From Segatella copri (GTDB lineage: Bacteria; Bacteroidota; Bacteroidia; Bacteroidales; Bacteroidaceae), in the NCBI RefSeq assembly GCF_019127135.1, contig NZ_JAHOEA010000052.1, positions 1 to 24,383 of the forward strand: 24,383 nucleotides of DNA, read 5' to 3'. The translations under genes and the position numbers were made by a program. A model generated the notes under the pieces. It was not told the DNA's origin and made no database searches. It saw only the letters and a list, made by a program, of their open reading frames with translations. How positions within the stretch are numbered: the stretch's first letter is position 1; each line of letters begins with the position of its first letter. Shown in pieces: positions 15,984 to 24,149 of the stretch.

Positions 15984-18077
15984 ATGATGGAGAATAAGGC
16001 AACTCACATATTAACAAAGATAGCGGTCAATATCGGGCGACTGCTGATGGCAATAACCTTCATTTTCTCAGGATTTGTGAAGGGAATTGACCCGTTAGGC
16101 ACGCAATACAAGATAACTGACTATCTGGAGGCGCTGCACATCGACTGGATGTTTCCTTCATGGAGCACTTTGCTGATGTCTATCGTGCTGGCTATGTGCG
16201 AGTTTGCCATCGGTATCTTCTTGCTCCTTGCCATCCGCCGAAAACTGGTCAGCAAGATTGCGCTGCTCGTGATGAGCGTGATGACGCTGATTACCCTATG
16301 GATTGTCATCGCAGACCCGGTGAAAGATTGTGGCTGCTTCGGTGATGCCATCGTGCTCACCAACATGGAGACGTTCGTCAAGAACCTCATTCTCCTTGCC
16401 ATCGCTATCCTACTCTGGAAGAAACCGCTGGAAATGCCACAGCTGGTATCTAAACCAACCCAGTGGATTGCCATCAACTACACCTTCCTCTTCTCTATCG
16501 TGATGAGCATCTGGAGTCTGTGGTATCTGCCGCAATTCGACTTCCGTCCTTACCACATAGGTGTCAACATTGCCAAGGGCATGGAGATTCCGAAGGGAGC
16601 CAAGCAACCCAAGTTTGATACCACCTTCATTCTGGAGAAGAACGGAGAACGGAAGGAGTTTACGATAGACAACTATCCAGACTCCACCTGGACTTTCATA
16701 GACAGCAAGACGGTTCAGACCGAAGAAGGATACGTACCTCCAATCCACGACTTCAGCATAGCTGATGCCAAGACGGGAGAAGACATTACCCAGGAAGTGA
16801 TTCACGATAAAGGCTACACCTTCCTCCTGGTTTCGCCACATCTGGAATTTGCCGATGACAGCAACTTCGGCAATATCGATGAGATTTACGAATATGCCAA
16901 CGACCATGGCTACCGGTTTCTCTGCCTCACGGCAAGTACGGAGAAAGCCATCAAGCACTGGCAGGACATAACAGGAGCGGAATATCCCTTCTATGTCACA
17001 GACGAGACTACGCTGAAGACGGTAATCCGCAGCAACCCAGGTCTTCTTCTGCTGAAGGACGGAACCATCATCCAGAAATGGAGCCACAACGATTTGCCTG
17101 ACATGGCAGAGATTGGTGACAAGCCACTGGAGAAGACCGAGATAGGCAAGATACCGGAAGTAAGTGCCGCCAAGAAGATAGCCGGCATCATCTCCTGGTT
17201 CATCATTCCGCTGGTACTCCTCACCATTGCCGACCGGCTCTGGGCTTGGGGCGCCTGGATCAGAAAGAAAGAGAATTCGAACAGAATATTATCAACTTTT
17301 AAAAAGAAAAGAAAAATGAGAAAGAAAATTGTAGCAGGTAACTGGAAAATGAACATGAACCTGCAGGACGGTGTTGCTCTCGCTAAGGAAATTAACGAGG
17401 CATTGGTAGCAGAAAAACCAAACTGCGACGTAGTAATCTGTACTCCATTCATCCACTTGGCTTCTGTAGCTCAGGTTTTGGATTCAAAGGTAGTAGGTCT
17501 CGGTGCTGAGAACTGCGCTGACAAGGCTAAGGGTGCTTTCACAGGTGAGGTTTCAGCTGAGATGGTAAAGAGCACAGGTGCTCAGTATGTTATCCTCGGT
17601 CACTCAGAGCGTCGTCAGTACTATGGCGAGACTGCAGAGATCTTGAAGGAGAAGGTAGAGTTGGCTTTGGCTAACGGTTTGAAGGTTATCTTCTGCTGCG
17701 GTGAGACTCTCGAGGAGCGTGAGGCTGAGAAGCAGAACGAGGTAGTAAAGGCTGAGTTGGAAGGTTCAGTATTCCACTTGAGCGCTGACGCTTGGAAGAA
17801 CATCATCCTTGCTTACGAGCCAATCTGGGCTATCGGTACAGGTAAGACTGCTACTTCTGACCAGGCTGAAGAGATGTTGGCATACATCCGCTCTATCGTA
17901 GCAGAGAAGTATGGCAACGAGGCTGCTGAGGATACATCAATCCTCTACGGTGGTAGCTGCAAGGCTAGCAACGCACCTGAGCTCTTCGCTAAGCCAAACA
18001 TCGACGGTGGTTTGATCGGTGGTGCTTCTTTGAAGGCTGCTGACTTCAAGGGTATCATTGACGCTTGGAAGAAGTAA
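15984..18077 (+). CDS. DoxX/MauE-like membrane protein, frame continuous with TpiA
   Basis: The reading frame of 697 codons has no stop between a membrane protein (residues 1-444) and TpiA (from Met445). The first part has a DoxX-type N-terminus (INIGRL-like [22 protein letters not shown]), a DCGCFGD motif (Cys116, Cys118) as in MauE-like quinone/thiol redox proteins, about five membrane helices up to residue ~180, a thioredoxin-like domain (about 255-375) lacking an obvious CXXC, a last helix (about 399-417) and a basic tail RKKENSNR...KKKRK. In Bacteroidetes relatives, to my knowledge, this gene ends before a separate tpiA. Either the stop codon has been lost or a read-through fusion is made, in which case TPI would be tethered at the cytoplasmic face. 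Which form is made cannot be told from sequence. Confidence 0.75.
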   Translation: MMENKATHILTKIAVNIGRLLMAITFIFSGFVKGIDPLGTQYKITDYLEALHIDWMFPSWSTLLMSIVLAMCEFAIGIFLLLAIRRKLVSKIALLVMSVMTLITLWIVIADPVKDCGCFGDAIVLTNMETFVKNLILLAIAILLWKKPLEMPQLVSKPTQWIAINYTFLFSIVMSIWSLWYLPQFDFRPYHIGVNIAKGMEIPKGAKQPKFDTTFILEKNGERKEFTIDNYPDSTWTFIDSKTVQTEEGYVPPIHDFSIADAKTGEDITQEVIHDKGYTFLLVSPHLEFADDSNFGNIDEIYEYANDHGYRFLCLTASTEKAIKHWQDITGAEYPFYVTDETTLKTVIRSNPGLLLLKDGTIIQKWSHNDLPDMAEIGDKPLEKTEIGKIPEVSAAKKIAGIISWFIIPLVLLTIADRLWAWGAWIRKKENSNRILSTFKKKRKMRKKIVAGNWKMNMNLQDGVALAKEINEALVAEKPNCDVVICTPFIHLASVAQVLDSKVVGLGAENCADKAKGAFTGEVSAEMVKSTGAQYVILGHSERRQYYGETAEILKEKVELALANGLKVIFCCGETLEEREAEKQNEVVKAELEGSVFHLSADAWKNIILAYEPIWAIGTGKTATSDQAEEMLAYIRSIVAEKYGNEAAEDTSILYGGSCKASNAPELFAKPNIDGGLIGGASLKAADFKGIIDAWKK
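17316..18077 (+). CDS. tpiA: triose-phosphate isomerase
   Basis: TpiA interconverts dihydroxyacetone phosphate and glyceraldehyde 3-phosphate in glycolysis. From the internal ATG the protein is 253 residues, the normal TPI length, starting [13 protein letters not shown] (Asn9, Lys11), with catalytic His96 (LGHSERR) and Glu168 ([14 protein letters not shown]), the YGGSCKASN phosphate loop (211-219) and [10 protein letters not shown] near the end. The leader AAAAAGAAAAGAAAA is a good Bacteroidetes initiation context. Codon use changes sharply here (TTG, GGT, GCT, GTA favoured), as in highly expressed genes, and unlike the upstream part of the same frame. This suggests independent translation of a normal enzyme. 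No promoter is seen just upstream. Confidence 0.95.
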   Translation: MRKKIVAGNWKMNMNLQDGVALAKEINEALVAEKPNCDVVICTPFIHLASVAQVLDSKVVGLGAENCADKAKGAFTGEVSAEMVKSTGAQYVILGHSERRQYYGETAEILKEKVELALANGLKVIFCCGETLEEREAEKQNEVVKAELEGSVFHLSADAWKNIILAYEPIWAIGTGKTATSDQAEEMLAYIRSIVAEKYGNEAAEDTSILYGGSCKASNAPELFAKPNIDGGLIGGASLKAADFKGIIDAWKK

Positions 18078-18101
18078 TCTCATAAGGATATTACATTTCC
18101 C

Positions 18102-18135
18102 GAAGGGATGCCTTCTTCCTGAAGTGCATCCCTTC
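18102..18135 (+). terminator. hairpin after tpiA
   Basis: GAAGGGATGC (18102-18111) pairs perfectly with GCATCCCTTC (18126-18135), 25 nt past the tpiA stop; a T-rich stretch follows. It is a likely terminator or partial terminator before the SPOR gene. Confidence 0.65.
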
Positions 18136-18223
18136 ATTCTTCATTACACCTTATTATATATAGAGATAACTAAAAATAAGGTATTGTTTAAAAAACAAGA
18201 CGACAAACATAAAAGGAATAGTC

Positions 18224-18871
18224 ATGAAACAATTCGTCACATTATTGATTATGATCCTCTGCTCAACATTCACAGCTAATGCGCAGAACTACCTGGACCA
18301 TCTCAAACAGAAGGAACCGGGAAAGGGTGTTGTAACCGTGAACCAAAGTAAGGCGATTGATGAACTGGTAAACGGCAAACAAGTGATTCCACAAGACGAC
18401 AAGACTAAGACTACCCCACAGAAAAAAGAAAAAGAGCCTGAAACTCAGCATAAGCAGGGTCCTGATTCCCTGAAAAAGACTGAGCCACAGCATCATGAGG
18501 CAACCCGAGAGAATGCCCGCGTGAACAATGCCCAAAAGGCAGAGAACAAAAAAGAAGAAACAGAGACACCTGTAGTGGATATGCGCAAGAAAGTGATGCG
18601 CAAGAGCTATAAGGTTACAGGATATAGAGTACAGGCTTTCGCTGGCGGCAATTCACGTAACGACCGTCTGAAAGCAGAACAGACTGGCAACCAGCTGAAA
18701 GTTCATTTCCCTGAACAGCCGGTTTATGTTCATTTCTACTCTCCAAGATGGATTTGCCGAATGGGCAACTTCCGCAGCTTAGCTGAAGCCCAGAAGATGC
18801 TCGCCAAGGTTCGCTCCCTGGGATACAGACAGGCATGCCTTGTAAAGGGACAGATTACCGTGCAATATTAA
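18224..18871 (+). CDS. exported SPOR-domain protein
   Basis: A 215-residue protein with a cleavable signal peptide (about residues 1-21, ending TANAQ), a low-complexity Lys/Glu/Gln-rich middle (about 30-125) and a C-terminal SPOR domain (about 130-212) recognisable from YRVQAFAGGNSRNDRLKAEQ and the second half FRSLAEAQKMLAKVRSLGYRQACLVK. SPOR domains bind denuded glycan strands of septal peptidoglycan, so a periplasmic role near the division site is likely. Its placement between tpiA and folE is, from memory, conserved in Bacteroidales. No good promoter is seen directly upstream. Confidence 0.85.
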   Translation: MKQFVTLLIMILCSTFTANAQNYLDHLKQKEPGKGVVTVNQSKAIDELVNGKQVIPQDDKTKTTPQKKEKEPETQHKQGPDSLKKTEPQHHEATRENARVNNAQKAENKKEETETPVVDMRKKVMRKSYKVTGYRVQAFAGGNSRNDRLKAEQTGNQLKVHFPEQPVYVHFYSPRWICRMGNFRSLAEAQKMLAKVRSLGYRQACLVKGQITVQY

Positions 18872-18957
18872 AAAGTGAAGAGTGAAAAGTGAAGAGTGAA
18901 GAATTCAACAGCCTTACTATTCATAAAGTTCAAAGTTCAAAATTCAAAGTTCAAAGT
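18872..18957. repeat. two families of short tandem repeats before folE
   Basis: The gap between the SPOR gene and folE holds AAGTGAAGAGTGA-type units (18872-18903) and then AAAGTTCAAAGTTCAAAATTC-type units (18925-18957). Both are degenerate and A-rich on the coding strand. The second family contains TTC-AAA alternation that could pair with itself. No gene or promoter is seen. Confidence 0.7.
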
Positions 18958-18966
18958 AAATAAGAT

Positions 18967-19560
18967 ATGAATCCAGAAACAGAATTTCGCGAGGGATTGG
19001 ACGAACTCGCAGAACACTATACTGAAGTATTAAAACTCTTGGGAGAAGACCCTGAACGTGAAGGACTTGTAAAAACACCGATGCGAGTAGCCAAGGCAAT
19101 GCAGATACTGACACGCGGCTATACACAGGATGCACACAAGGTATTGACCGATGCCCTCTTCGAAGAGAAATACAACCAGATGGTCATCGTGAAAGATATT
19201 GATTTCTTCTCGATGTGCGAGCACCACATGCTTCCTTTCTATGGCAAGGTGCATGTAGCCTATATCCCGAACGGCAAGATTACAGGTCTGAGCAAGATTG
19301 CCCGTGTGGTTGATATCTACAGCCACCGTCTCCAGGTACAGGAGCGTCTTACCCAGCAGATTAAAGACTGCATTCAGGAAACATTGAATCCTCAGGGTGT
19401 GATGGTAGTGATTGAAGCCAAGCACATGTGCATGCAGATGCGCGGTGTAGAGAAACAGAATTCCATTACCACCACCAGCGACTACAGCGGAGTCTTCAAT
19501 TCACTGAACACCCGCCAGGAGTTTATGAGTCTGCTGAGAGGAGAAAGTAAAAGAATCTAA
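18967..19560 (+). CDS. folE: GTP cyclohydrolase I
   Basis: FolE converts GTP to 7,8-dihydroneopterin triphosphate, the entry to folate (and queuosine) precursors. The 197-residue protein has the zinc ligands in CEHH (Cys84, His87) and HMCMQMRG (Cys155), plus the conserved [26 protein letters not shown] segment and [11 protein letters not shown] end. The ATG at 18967 follows an A-rich leader. It may share an operon with the SPOR gene and xth. Its product also feeds the pathway of folK (at 2163) and the nucleoside handled by queA, but those genes are elsewhere and on the other strand. Confidence 0.95.
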   Translation: MNPETEFREGLDELAEHYTEVLKLLGEDPEREGLVKTPMRVAKAMQILTRGYTQDAHKVLTDALFEEKYNQMVIVKDIDFFSMCEHHMLPFYGKVHVAYIPNGKITGLSKIARVVDIYSHRLQVQERLTQQIKDCIQETLNPQGVMVVIEAKHMCMQMRGVEKQNSITTTSDYSGVFNSLNTRQEFMSLLRGESKRI

Positions 19561-19566
19561 ATATAA

Positions 19567-19708
19567 TGAGTAGTTATTAGTGAGTAGTGAGTAGTTATTA
19601 GTGATTAGTGATTAGTGATTAGTGATTAGTGATAATCGTTAGAATCCATAAGTAATCACTAATCACTACTAAGTAATCACTACTAAGTAATCACTAATCA
19701 CTACTAAA
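19567..19708. repeat. heptamer TTAGTGA array with inverted copies
   Basis: Between folE and xth lies an array of about ten TTAGTGA/GTAGTTA-type units (19567-19634) followed by the inverse TAATCAC/TACTAAG units (19653-19708). At least 16 bp pair perfectly (19613-19628 with 19653-19668), with several alternative registers. It could form long hairpins in RNA or cruciforms in DNA. No gene lies within it. Confidence 0.8.
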
Positions 19709-19723
19709 TAATCAATAAACACA

Positions 19724-20479
19724 ATGTTAAGGTTTATATCCTGGAACGTAAATGGCCTGCGCGCTTGCGTGGGCAAGGACTTCGAGAACCAGTTTAAGGA
19801 ACTCGATGCCGACTTCTTCTGCCTGCAGGAAACCAAGATGCAGGAGGGACAGCTCGACCTTCAGTTTGAAGGCTACGAGAGTTATTGGAACTACGCTGAG
19901 AAAAAAGGATACTCCGGTACAGCTATCTATACCAAGCACAAGCCATTAAACGTAAGTTATGGTATGGGCGTAGAGGAACATGATCATGAAGGCAGAATCA
20001 TCACGCTGGAATATGACCAGTTCTATCTCGTTACCTGCTACACCCCAAATTCGCAGACAGAACTCAAGCGCCTGGATTATCGTATGACTTGGGAAGACGA
20101 TTTCCGCAAGTTCCTGAAATCTCTTGACGCCAAGAAACCTGTTATCATCTGCGGCGATCTGAATGTAGCTCACGAAGAGATAGATATCAAGAATCCGAAG
20201 ACCAACCGCCGCAATGCCGGTTTCACCGATGAGGAGCGCGAAAAGATGACCGTTCTTCTGAATGATGGCTTCACCGACAGCTTCCGTTATCTCCATCCAG
20301 ATGAGGTAACCTATTCGTGGTGGTCATACCGTTTCAAGGCGCGCGAGAAGAATGCCGGTTGGCGTATCGATTACTTTCTAGTATCCGACCGTATCAAGGA
20401 ACAGATTACAGAAGCTAAGATCCATACTGAAATCATGGGCAGCGACCATTGTCCGGTAGAAGTAGATTTAACGTTCTAA
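19724..20479 (+). CDS. xth: exodeoxyribonuclease III (ExoA/Xth-type AP endonuclease)
   Basis: This enzyme cuts DNA at abasic sites in base-excision repair. The 251-residue protein has the whole EEP catalytic set: WNVNG (7-11), LQETK with Glu36, GDLNVAH with Asp145 and Asn147, NAGWRIDYFLVS with Asp216, and GSDHCPV with Asp241-His242. Length is typical. It begins 163 nt after folE, behind the inverted heptamer array, and ends before a strong terminator. Confidence 0.95.
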   Translation: MLRFISWNVNGLRACVGKDFENQFKELDADFFCLQETKMQEGQLDLQFEGYESYWNYAEKKGYSGTAIYTKHKPLNVSYGMGVEEHDHEGRIITLEYDQFYLVTCYTPNSQTELKRLDYRMTWEDDFRKFLKSLDAKKPVIICGDLNVAHEEIDIKNPKTNRRNAGFTDEEREKMTVLLNDGFTDSFRYLHPDEVTYSWWSYRFKAREKNAGWRIDYFLVSDRIKEQITEAKIHTEIMGSDHCPVEVDLTF

Positions 20480-20513
20480 TCCTACCTTTCATACAACAGC
20501 AATAAGAATAATC

Positions 20514-20553
20514 AGAAGAGGGTGAATCATAAGTTTATGATTCACCCTCTTCT
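20514..20553 (+). terminator. terminator after xth
   Basis: A 19-bp perfect stem (AGAAGAGGGTGAATCATAA with TTATGATTCACCCTCTTCT) lies 34 nt past the xth stop, with U-rich sequence after it. It ends the plus-strand run. Confidence 0.8.
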
Positions 20554-20576
20554 TGTTGTTGGTAAATATAGGTCAT

Positions 20577-20615
20577 AAAAAAAGGGGATGCACCTTCCTC
20601 ACGGAAGCCATCCCC
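20577..20615 (-). terminator. intrinsic terminator of the MORN-like gene
   Basis: On the minus strand GGGGATGGCTTCC pairs with GGAAG..CATCCCC and is followed by seven T residues (plus-strand A-run ending at 20583). It lies about 95 nt after the stop of the convergent minus-strand gene. Confidence 0.8.
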
Positions 20616-20710
20616 ATATTGGTCATATCAACATAAAATTTTAATTTATATAAGAGAGATTTTCTTTTAATTCAATGAAGTAACAAAACTACATAGTTGC
20701 TTATTTCTGA

Positions 20711-21217
20711 TTACATGAACTGCTTCAATTCAGAGAGATTTCTCTTCTCAGAAGTACCGTCCTTGTAAGTTACCATGAAGTAGTTGTGAACAGACTTGCC
20801 ATTCTTGAACTGAACGACAGCTACACCGCCTTCACGGAGCTGGAGTGTGAAGTAGCCTTCGCGCTTACCATTAACATACTTGCCATGCCACTTCTCCTTA
20901 CCATTCTTATAATAGGTAGTAACCTCACCATTAAAGATAGTATTGCGATCGTTGCCGAGGTCGATAAAACTATAACCACCTTCAGCACGGAGATTACCGT
21001 TCATATAGAAGTCCTGGAAAACGTCCTTCTTGTTAAGGCCTGAACCAGTAGTCATCAGCAGTCTGTAATAACTAGCCTGTTCTGCACTGGTTACATTGCT
21101 CATATTTTCTGCATAGAAAATAGTGTCAGCTACAACTGTTGCATTCTCTACGTGCTTACGACCGAAAGCTGCTATGGTCATCAAAGCCATCAATGAGAAT
21201 AATATCATTCGTTTCAT
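20711..21217 (-). CDS. small exported MORN-repeat-like protein
   Basis: A 168-residue protein with an N-terminal signal peptide (about 1-19, hydrophobic MILFSLMALMTIAAFG). The C-terminal half has NG-type repeats (YMNGNLRAEGGY, YYKNGKEKWHGKYVNGKREGYF, QFKNGKSVHNYFMVTYKDG), as in MORN/YwqK-like proteins. Such proteins have no known enzyme activity; a role as an exported binding or envelope protein is only inferred. The start at 21217 (MKRMILF) is chosen because a longer frame would begin at 21280, upstream of the -7 box at 21270-21277, and so lie outside the transcript. It is monocistronic, between two convergent terminators on one side and its own promoter on the other. Confidence 0.75.
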   Translation of the reverse strand: MKRMILFSLMALMTIAAFGRKHVENATVVADTIFYAENMSNVTSAEQASYYRLLMTTGSGLNKKDVFQDFYMNGNLRAEGGYSFIDLGNDRNTIFNGEVTTYYKNGKEKWHGKYVNGKREGYFTLQLREGGVAVVQFKNGKSVHNYFMVTYKDGTSEKRNLSELKQFM

Positions 21218-21269
21218 ATCGTTTATTTTTAGGATGTTATTGTAATTGTCTTTGTTTCTTTTTCTGGTG

Positions 21270-21277
21270 CAAAGATA
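21270..21277 (-). promoter_or_regulatory. -7 box of the MORN-like gene
   Basis: Plus-strand CAAAGATA reads TATCTTTG on the minus strand, 53 nt upstream of the chosen start. No clear TTTG stands 19-21 nt upstream. The remaining gene-free stretch (21278-21561) is AT-rich and I see no further features in it apart from a doubtful 47-codon ORF. Confidence 0.55.
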
Positions 21278-21561
21278 CAACGATTTCCGAAAAGTTCATA
21301 ATTCCTTAACGCTATTTTATCTTATTTTTTGGTTAAGTTATACTTTTCGCTTTAGGACGCACACAATCTTACAATTTGCAATTTCATAGCCTAAAAATTC
21401 GCATATTGCACGAAGACCTACCTTACAAAACGCTATTTTCATGGACTCAAGTTTACAAAATGTAACTGAATTGATATACATCAAGAAGATGAAAGCACAA
21501 GTTTTTTGGCATTTTGAGAAACTTTTTCAGGATATTTCTCGCCTATCTTCTTTTATTTTTG

Positions 21562-21569
21562 TATTTTTG
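21562..21569 (+). promoter_or_regulatory. -7 box of the metalloprotease gene
   Basis: TATTTTTG exactly matches TAnnTTTG and lies 29 nt before the ATG at 21599. The -33 region is T-rich without a clean TTTG at the right spacing. Confidence 0.5.
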
Positions 21570-21598
21570 CACGAAAATATATAATATAAGGTACGCGC

Positions 21599-22804
21599 AT
21601 GAGAAAAATTCTTTATTTCATGATCGCCCTCACCGTCCTCAGCCTTGCATCATGCAAGGATACAGAAGGCTCTATCGGCGACCCTATCATATCCAACGGG
21701 CAAGACCGTGACAGCGATATCATTACAGGCGATGATTATGTCTATCATCTGCCTGTCATCTTCCATGTCTTCTACAGTAACAGCAAGCAATACATCGAAT
21801 ATACCCGCCTCAAGGAGATTCTCTCCAACGTGAACGAACTTTATCAGGGCGATGTCTACAACTATCAGATGGATACCATCCCGAGCGAGAACCTGCATAT
21901 CCTGTTCGAACTGGCTGAAAAGGATGAGAGTGGCAAGAGACTCAGTACACCGGGTGTAGAATATATCAAGGTTTCAGAATCAGAGTTCGACTGCGAGAGC
22001 TTCATGAAGGACAAGAAGTATGTACAGTACTGCTGGGACCAGAACAACTACATCAATGTGATGGTATATGCCTTCAAGAAGACCGATGAAAACAGCACCA
22101 CGCTGGGCATCAGTCATCTGCCTTACCAGGTAGGCGGCTATCCACAGATAGATGGTTTGAGCAATGGCAAGAACTATCCGCTGAGCAAACCGGGCAAATT
22201 TCCGTATTGCGTTTCGCTTAATTCTATCTATGTGGGAAGGGATAAAGAAGGAACCCGATATACTACCGATAAGAATCACAAGGGATATACCCCCAATATA
22301 TTGGACCCGAATGCTACCTTAGCTCACGAACTGGGACATTATCTAGGTCTCTTCCACTGTTTCTCTGAGAAAACTGTGAAAGGTAAATCTGAGGCTGCCG
22401 ATGATGATGACGACTCTGACTATTGCGATGATACGCCTAGCTACAACCGAATAGAATACGACAAGTGGCTGACAAAATATATCAGTGATGCAAAAGCCAA
22501 CAATAAGGATACTTTAGACATGAGAGAGGTGGCCATACGCACCAACAGCAAGGGCGAGAAATGGCAGTCAGACAATCTGATGGACTACAGCATCTGTTAC
22601 AGCATGCGATTCACCCCAGAACAGGCAAACCGCATCCGTCAGGTTCTGTATTACTCGCCCCTGATACCGGGTCCGAAGAAGATTCGTCCGAGAACCCGTG
22701 CATGGGATGAGATGCCGGAAACAGAAGATGACCTCCCAATCCGATATGCCAAGGAGAAGGCTGTCTGCATCAAGGACATCCGGATACTGAAGGCTGAGAA
22801 ATAG
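21599..22804 (+). CDS. pappalysin-like (M43) zinc metalloprotease lipoprotein
   Basis: A 401-residue protein with a lipoprotein signal peptide and lipobox LASC (Cys19). The active site is HELGHYLGLFH (His243, Glu244, His247, His253), the HEXXHXXGXXH zinc motif of metzincins, with a Met-turn at NLMDYS (Met328) downstream. This arrangement fits the M43 (pappalysin/cytophagalysin) family found in Bacteroidetes. There is an acidic DDDDDSD run (268-274) between the zinc site and the Met-turn that may bind calcium. It would be anchored to the outer membrane or surface; the substrate is unknown. aroA follows after 46 nt and may be cotranscribed, with no clear functional link. Confidence 0.85.
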   Translation: MRKILYFMIALTVLSLASCKDTEGSIGDPIISNGQDRDSDIITGDDYVYHLPVIFHVFYSNSKQYIEYTRLKEILSNVNELYQGDVYNYQMDTIPSENLHILFELAEKDESGKRLSTPGVEYIKVSESEFDCESFMKDKKYVQYCWDQNNYINVMVYAFKKTDENSTTLGISHLPYQVGGYPQIDGLSNGKNYPLSKPGKFPYCVSLNSIYVGRDKEGTRYTTDKNHKGYTPNILDPNATLAHELGHYLGLFHCFSEKTVKGKSEAADDDDDSDYCDDTPSYNRIEYDKWLTKYISDAKANNKDTLDMREVAIRTNSKGEKWQSDNLMDYSICYSMRFTPEQANRIRQVLYYSPLIPGPKKIRPRTRAWDEMPETEDDLPIRYAKEKAVCIKDIRILKAEK

Positions 22805-22850
22805 CAAAATCAGAAAAAAGAGTATTAAAAGAAACAGAAACAAGAAGAAA

Positions 22851-24095
22851 ATGAAATATACAATCAAGGCTCCACGCCAACTCAATGCAAGCATCAACTT
22901 GCCAGCTTCCAAGAGTATCAGCAACCGTGCATTGGTAATCAATGCCATGGCGGGATGCAAGTTGCAGCCCCACAACCTGAGCGATTGCGATGATACAGAA
23001 GTCATCATTGCGGCCCTGCGCGATATGCCTGATGTCATCAACATCAAGGCTGCCGGTACTGCCATGCGCTTTATGACCGCCTATCTTTCAGCTACACCGG
23101 GTGAGCATACCATCACAGGTACAGAGCGCATGCAGAACCGCCCTATTGCTATCCTGGTAGATGCCCTGCGTTACCTCGGAGCTGATATACAGTATGAAAA
23201 GAAAGAGGGCTATCCTCCACTCCACATCGTTGGTAAGCCATTGGAAGGCGGACATCTCGAAGTGGTGGGAAACATCAGTTCGCAGTATATCTCGGCGCTG
23301 CTGATGATTGGTCCGATTCTGAAAAATGGTCTGGAACTGAAGCTGACGGGAGAGATTGCATCCCGTCCTTACATCGACCTCACACTGTGGACGATGCAGA
23401 ACTTCGGAGCCAGTGCCGAATGGACCGATGTGGATACCATCACCGTAAAGCCACAGCCTTACAGCTGCGTAGCCGACTACACCATCGAGAATGACTGGAG
23501 CGCTTCTTCTTACTGGTATGAAATGATGGCGCTGAACGGAAACCCTGATTCTGAGGTAAGACTCGAAGGCCTGTTCGACAGTTCCAAGCAGGGCGATTCT
23601 GTCGTGAAATACATCTTCAGTCTGTTGGGCGTGAAATCAGAATTTGAGAACCGTGATGTTCTTTCTCCTGTCAAGTTGAAAGTCCAGCATTGTCTCTTGC
23701 CTCGTTTCGACTACGATTTCAGCGGTTCTCCAGACCTTGCACAGACCATCGTTGTAGCCTGCTGTGCCCTGGGCGTAAAGTTTAAGTTCACCGGGCTTGC
23801 AAGTCTCAAGATCAAGGAGACCGACCGCATCGAGGCATTGAAGAAGGAGCTGAAGAAGGTGGGTTACGTGATTTATGACGAGAACGATAACACGCTGATT
23901 TGGGATGGCGAGACCTGCGAGCCTAGTTTCGAGCCTATCGACACCTACGAAGACCATCGCATGGCACTTGCCTTCGCCCCTCTTGCCTTCAAGTTCCCTC
24001 AGATAGAAATCAACAATCCTGAGGTGGTGAGCAAATCCTATCCTCATTATTGGGAAGACCTCAAAAAGGTGGGATTTGAAATAGTTGAAAGTTAA
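22851..24095 (+). CDS. aroA: 3-phosphoshikimate 1-carboxyvinyltransferase (EPSP synthase)
   Basis: AroA joins phosphoenolpyruvate to shikimate 3-phosphate in aromatic amino acid synthesis. The 414-residue protein has ASKSISNRAL (19-28, Lys21, Arg26), AGTAMRF (68-74), SSQ (143-145), a catalytic Asp near 295 (GSPDLAQT), KETDRIEALK (322-331) and EDHRMA (367-372). Length is slightly below the usual ~427. At the site equal to E. coli Pro101 the residue is Phe74, while Gly96 and Thr97 equivalents are kept. It follows the metalloprotease gene at 46 nt with an A-rich leader; no separate promoter is seen. Confidence 0.95.
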   Translation: MKYTIKAPRQLNASINLPASKSISNRALVINAMAGCKLQPHNLSDCDDTEVIIAALRDMPDVINIKAAGTAMRFMTAYLSATPGEHTITGTERMQNRPIAILVDALRYLGADIQYEKKEGYPPLHIVGKPLEGGHLEVVGNISSQYISALLMIGPILKNGLELKLTGEIASRPYIDLTLWTMQNFGASAEWTDVDTITVKPQPYSCVADYTIENDWSASSYWYEMMALNGNPDSEVRLEGLFDSSKQGDSVVKYIFSLLGVKSEFENRDVLSPVKLKVQHCLLPRFDYDFSGSPDLAQTIVVACCALGVKFKFTGLASLKIKETDRIEALKKELKKVGYVIYDENDNTLIWDGETCEPSFEPIDTYEDHRMALAFAPLAFKFPQIEINNPEVVSKSYPHYWEDLKKVGFEIVES

Positions 24096-24124
24096 TAGTT
24101 GATAGTTAACAGTTGATAGTTGAC
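24092..24124. repeat. TTAATAGTTGATAGTTAACAG tandem repeat
   Basis: Degenerate units of AGTTGATAGTTAAC directly follow the aroA stop, a further example of the short intergenic repeats in this window. Confidence 0.6.
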
Positions 24125-24149
24125 TGAAGTTTCGCATGTGGTTCAAGTA

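Noticed and set aside
17290..17319. Programmed -1 frameshift site at the DoxX-tpiA junction
   Set aside because: The A-rich run is suggestive and the -1 frame ends at a TGA overlapping the tpiA ATG, but no proper X XXY YYZ heptamer in the zero frame was found.
21441..21584. 47-codon ORF (MDSSLQNVTEL...) upstream of the metalloprotease
   Set aside because: No promoter or leader fits its start, its 3' part overlaps the -7 box at 21562-21569, and the C-terminal Phe/Ile-rich part is just the T-rich promoter region translated.
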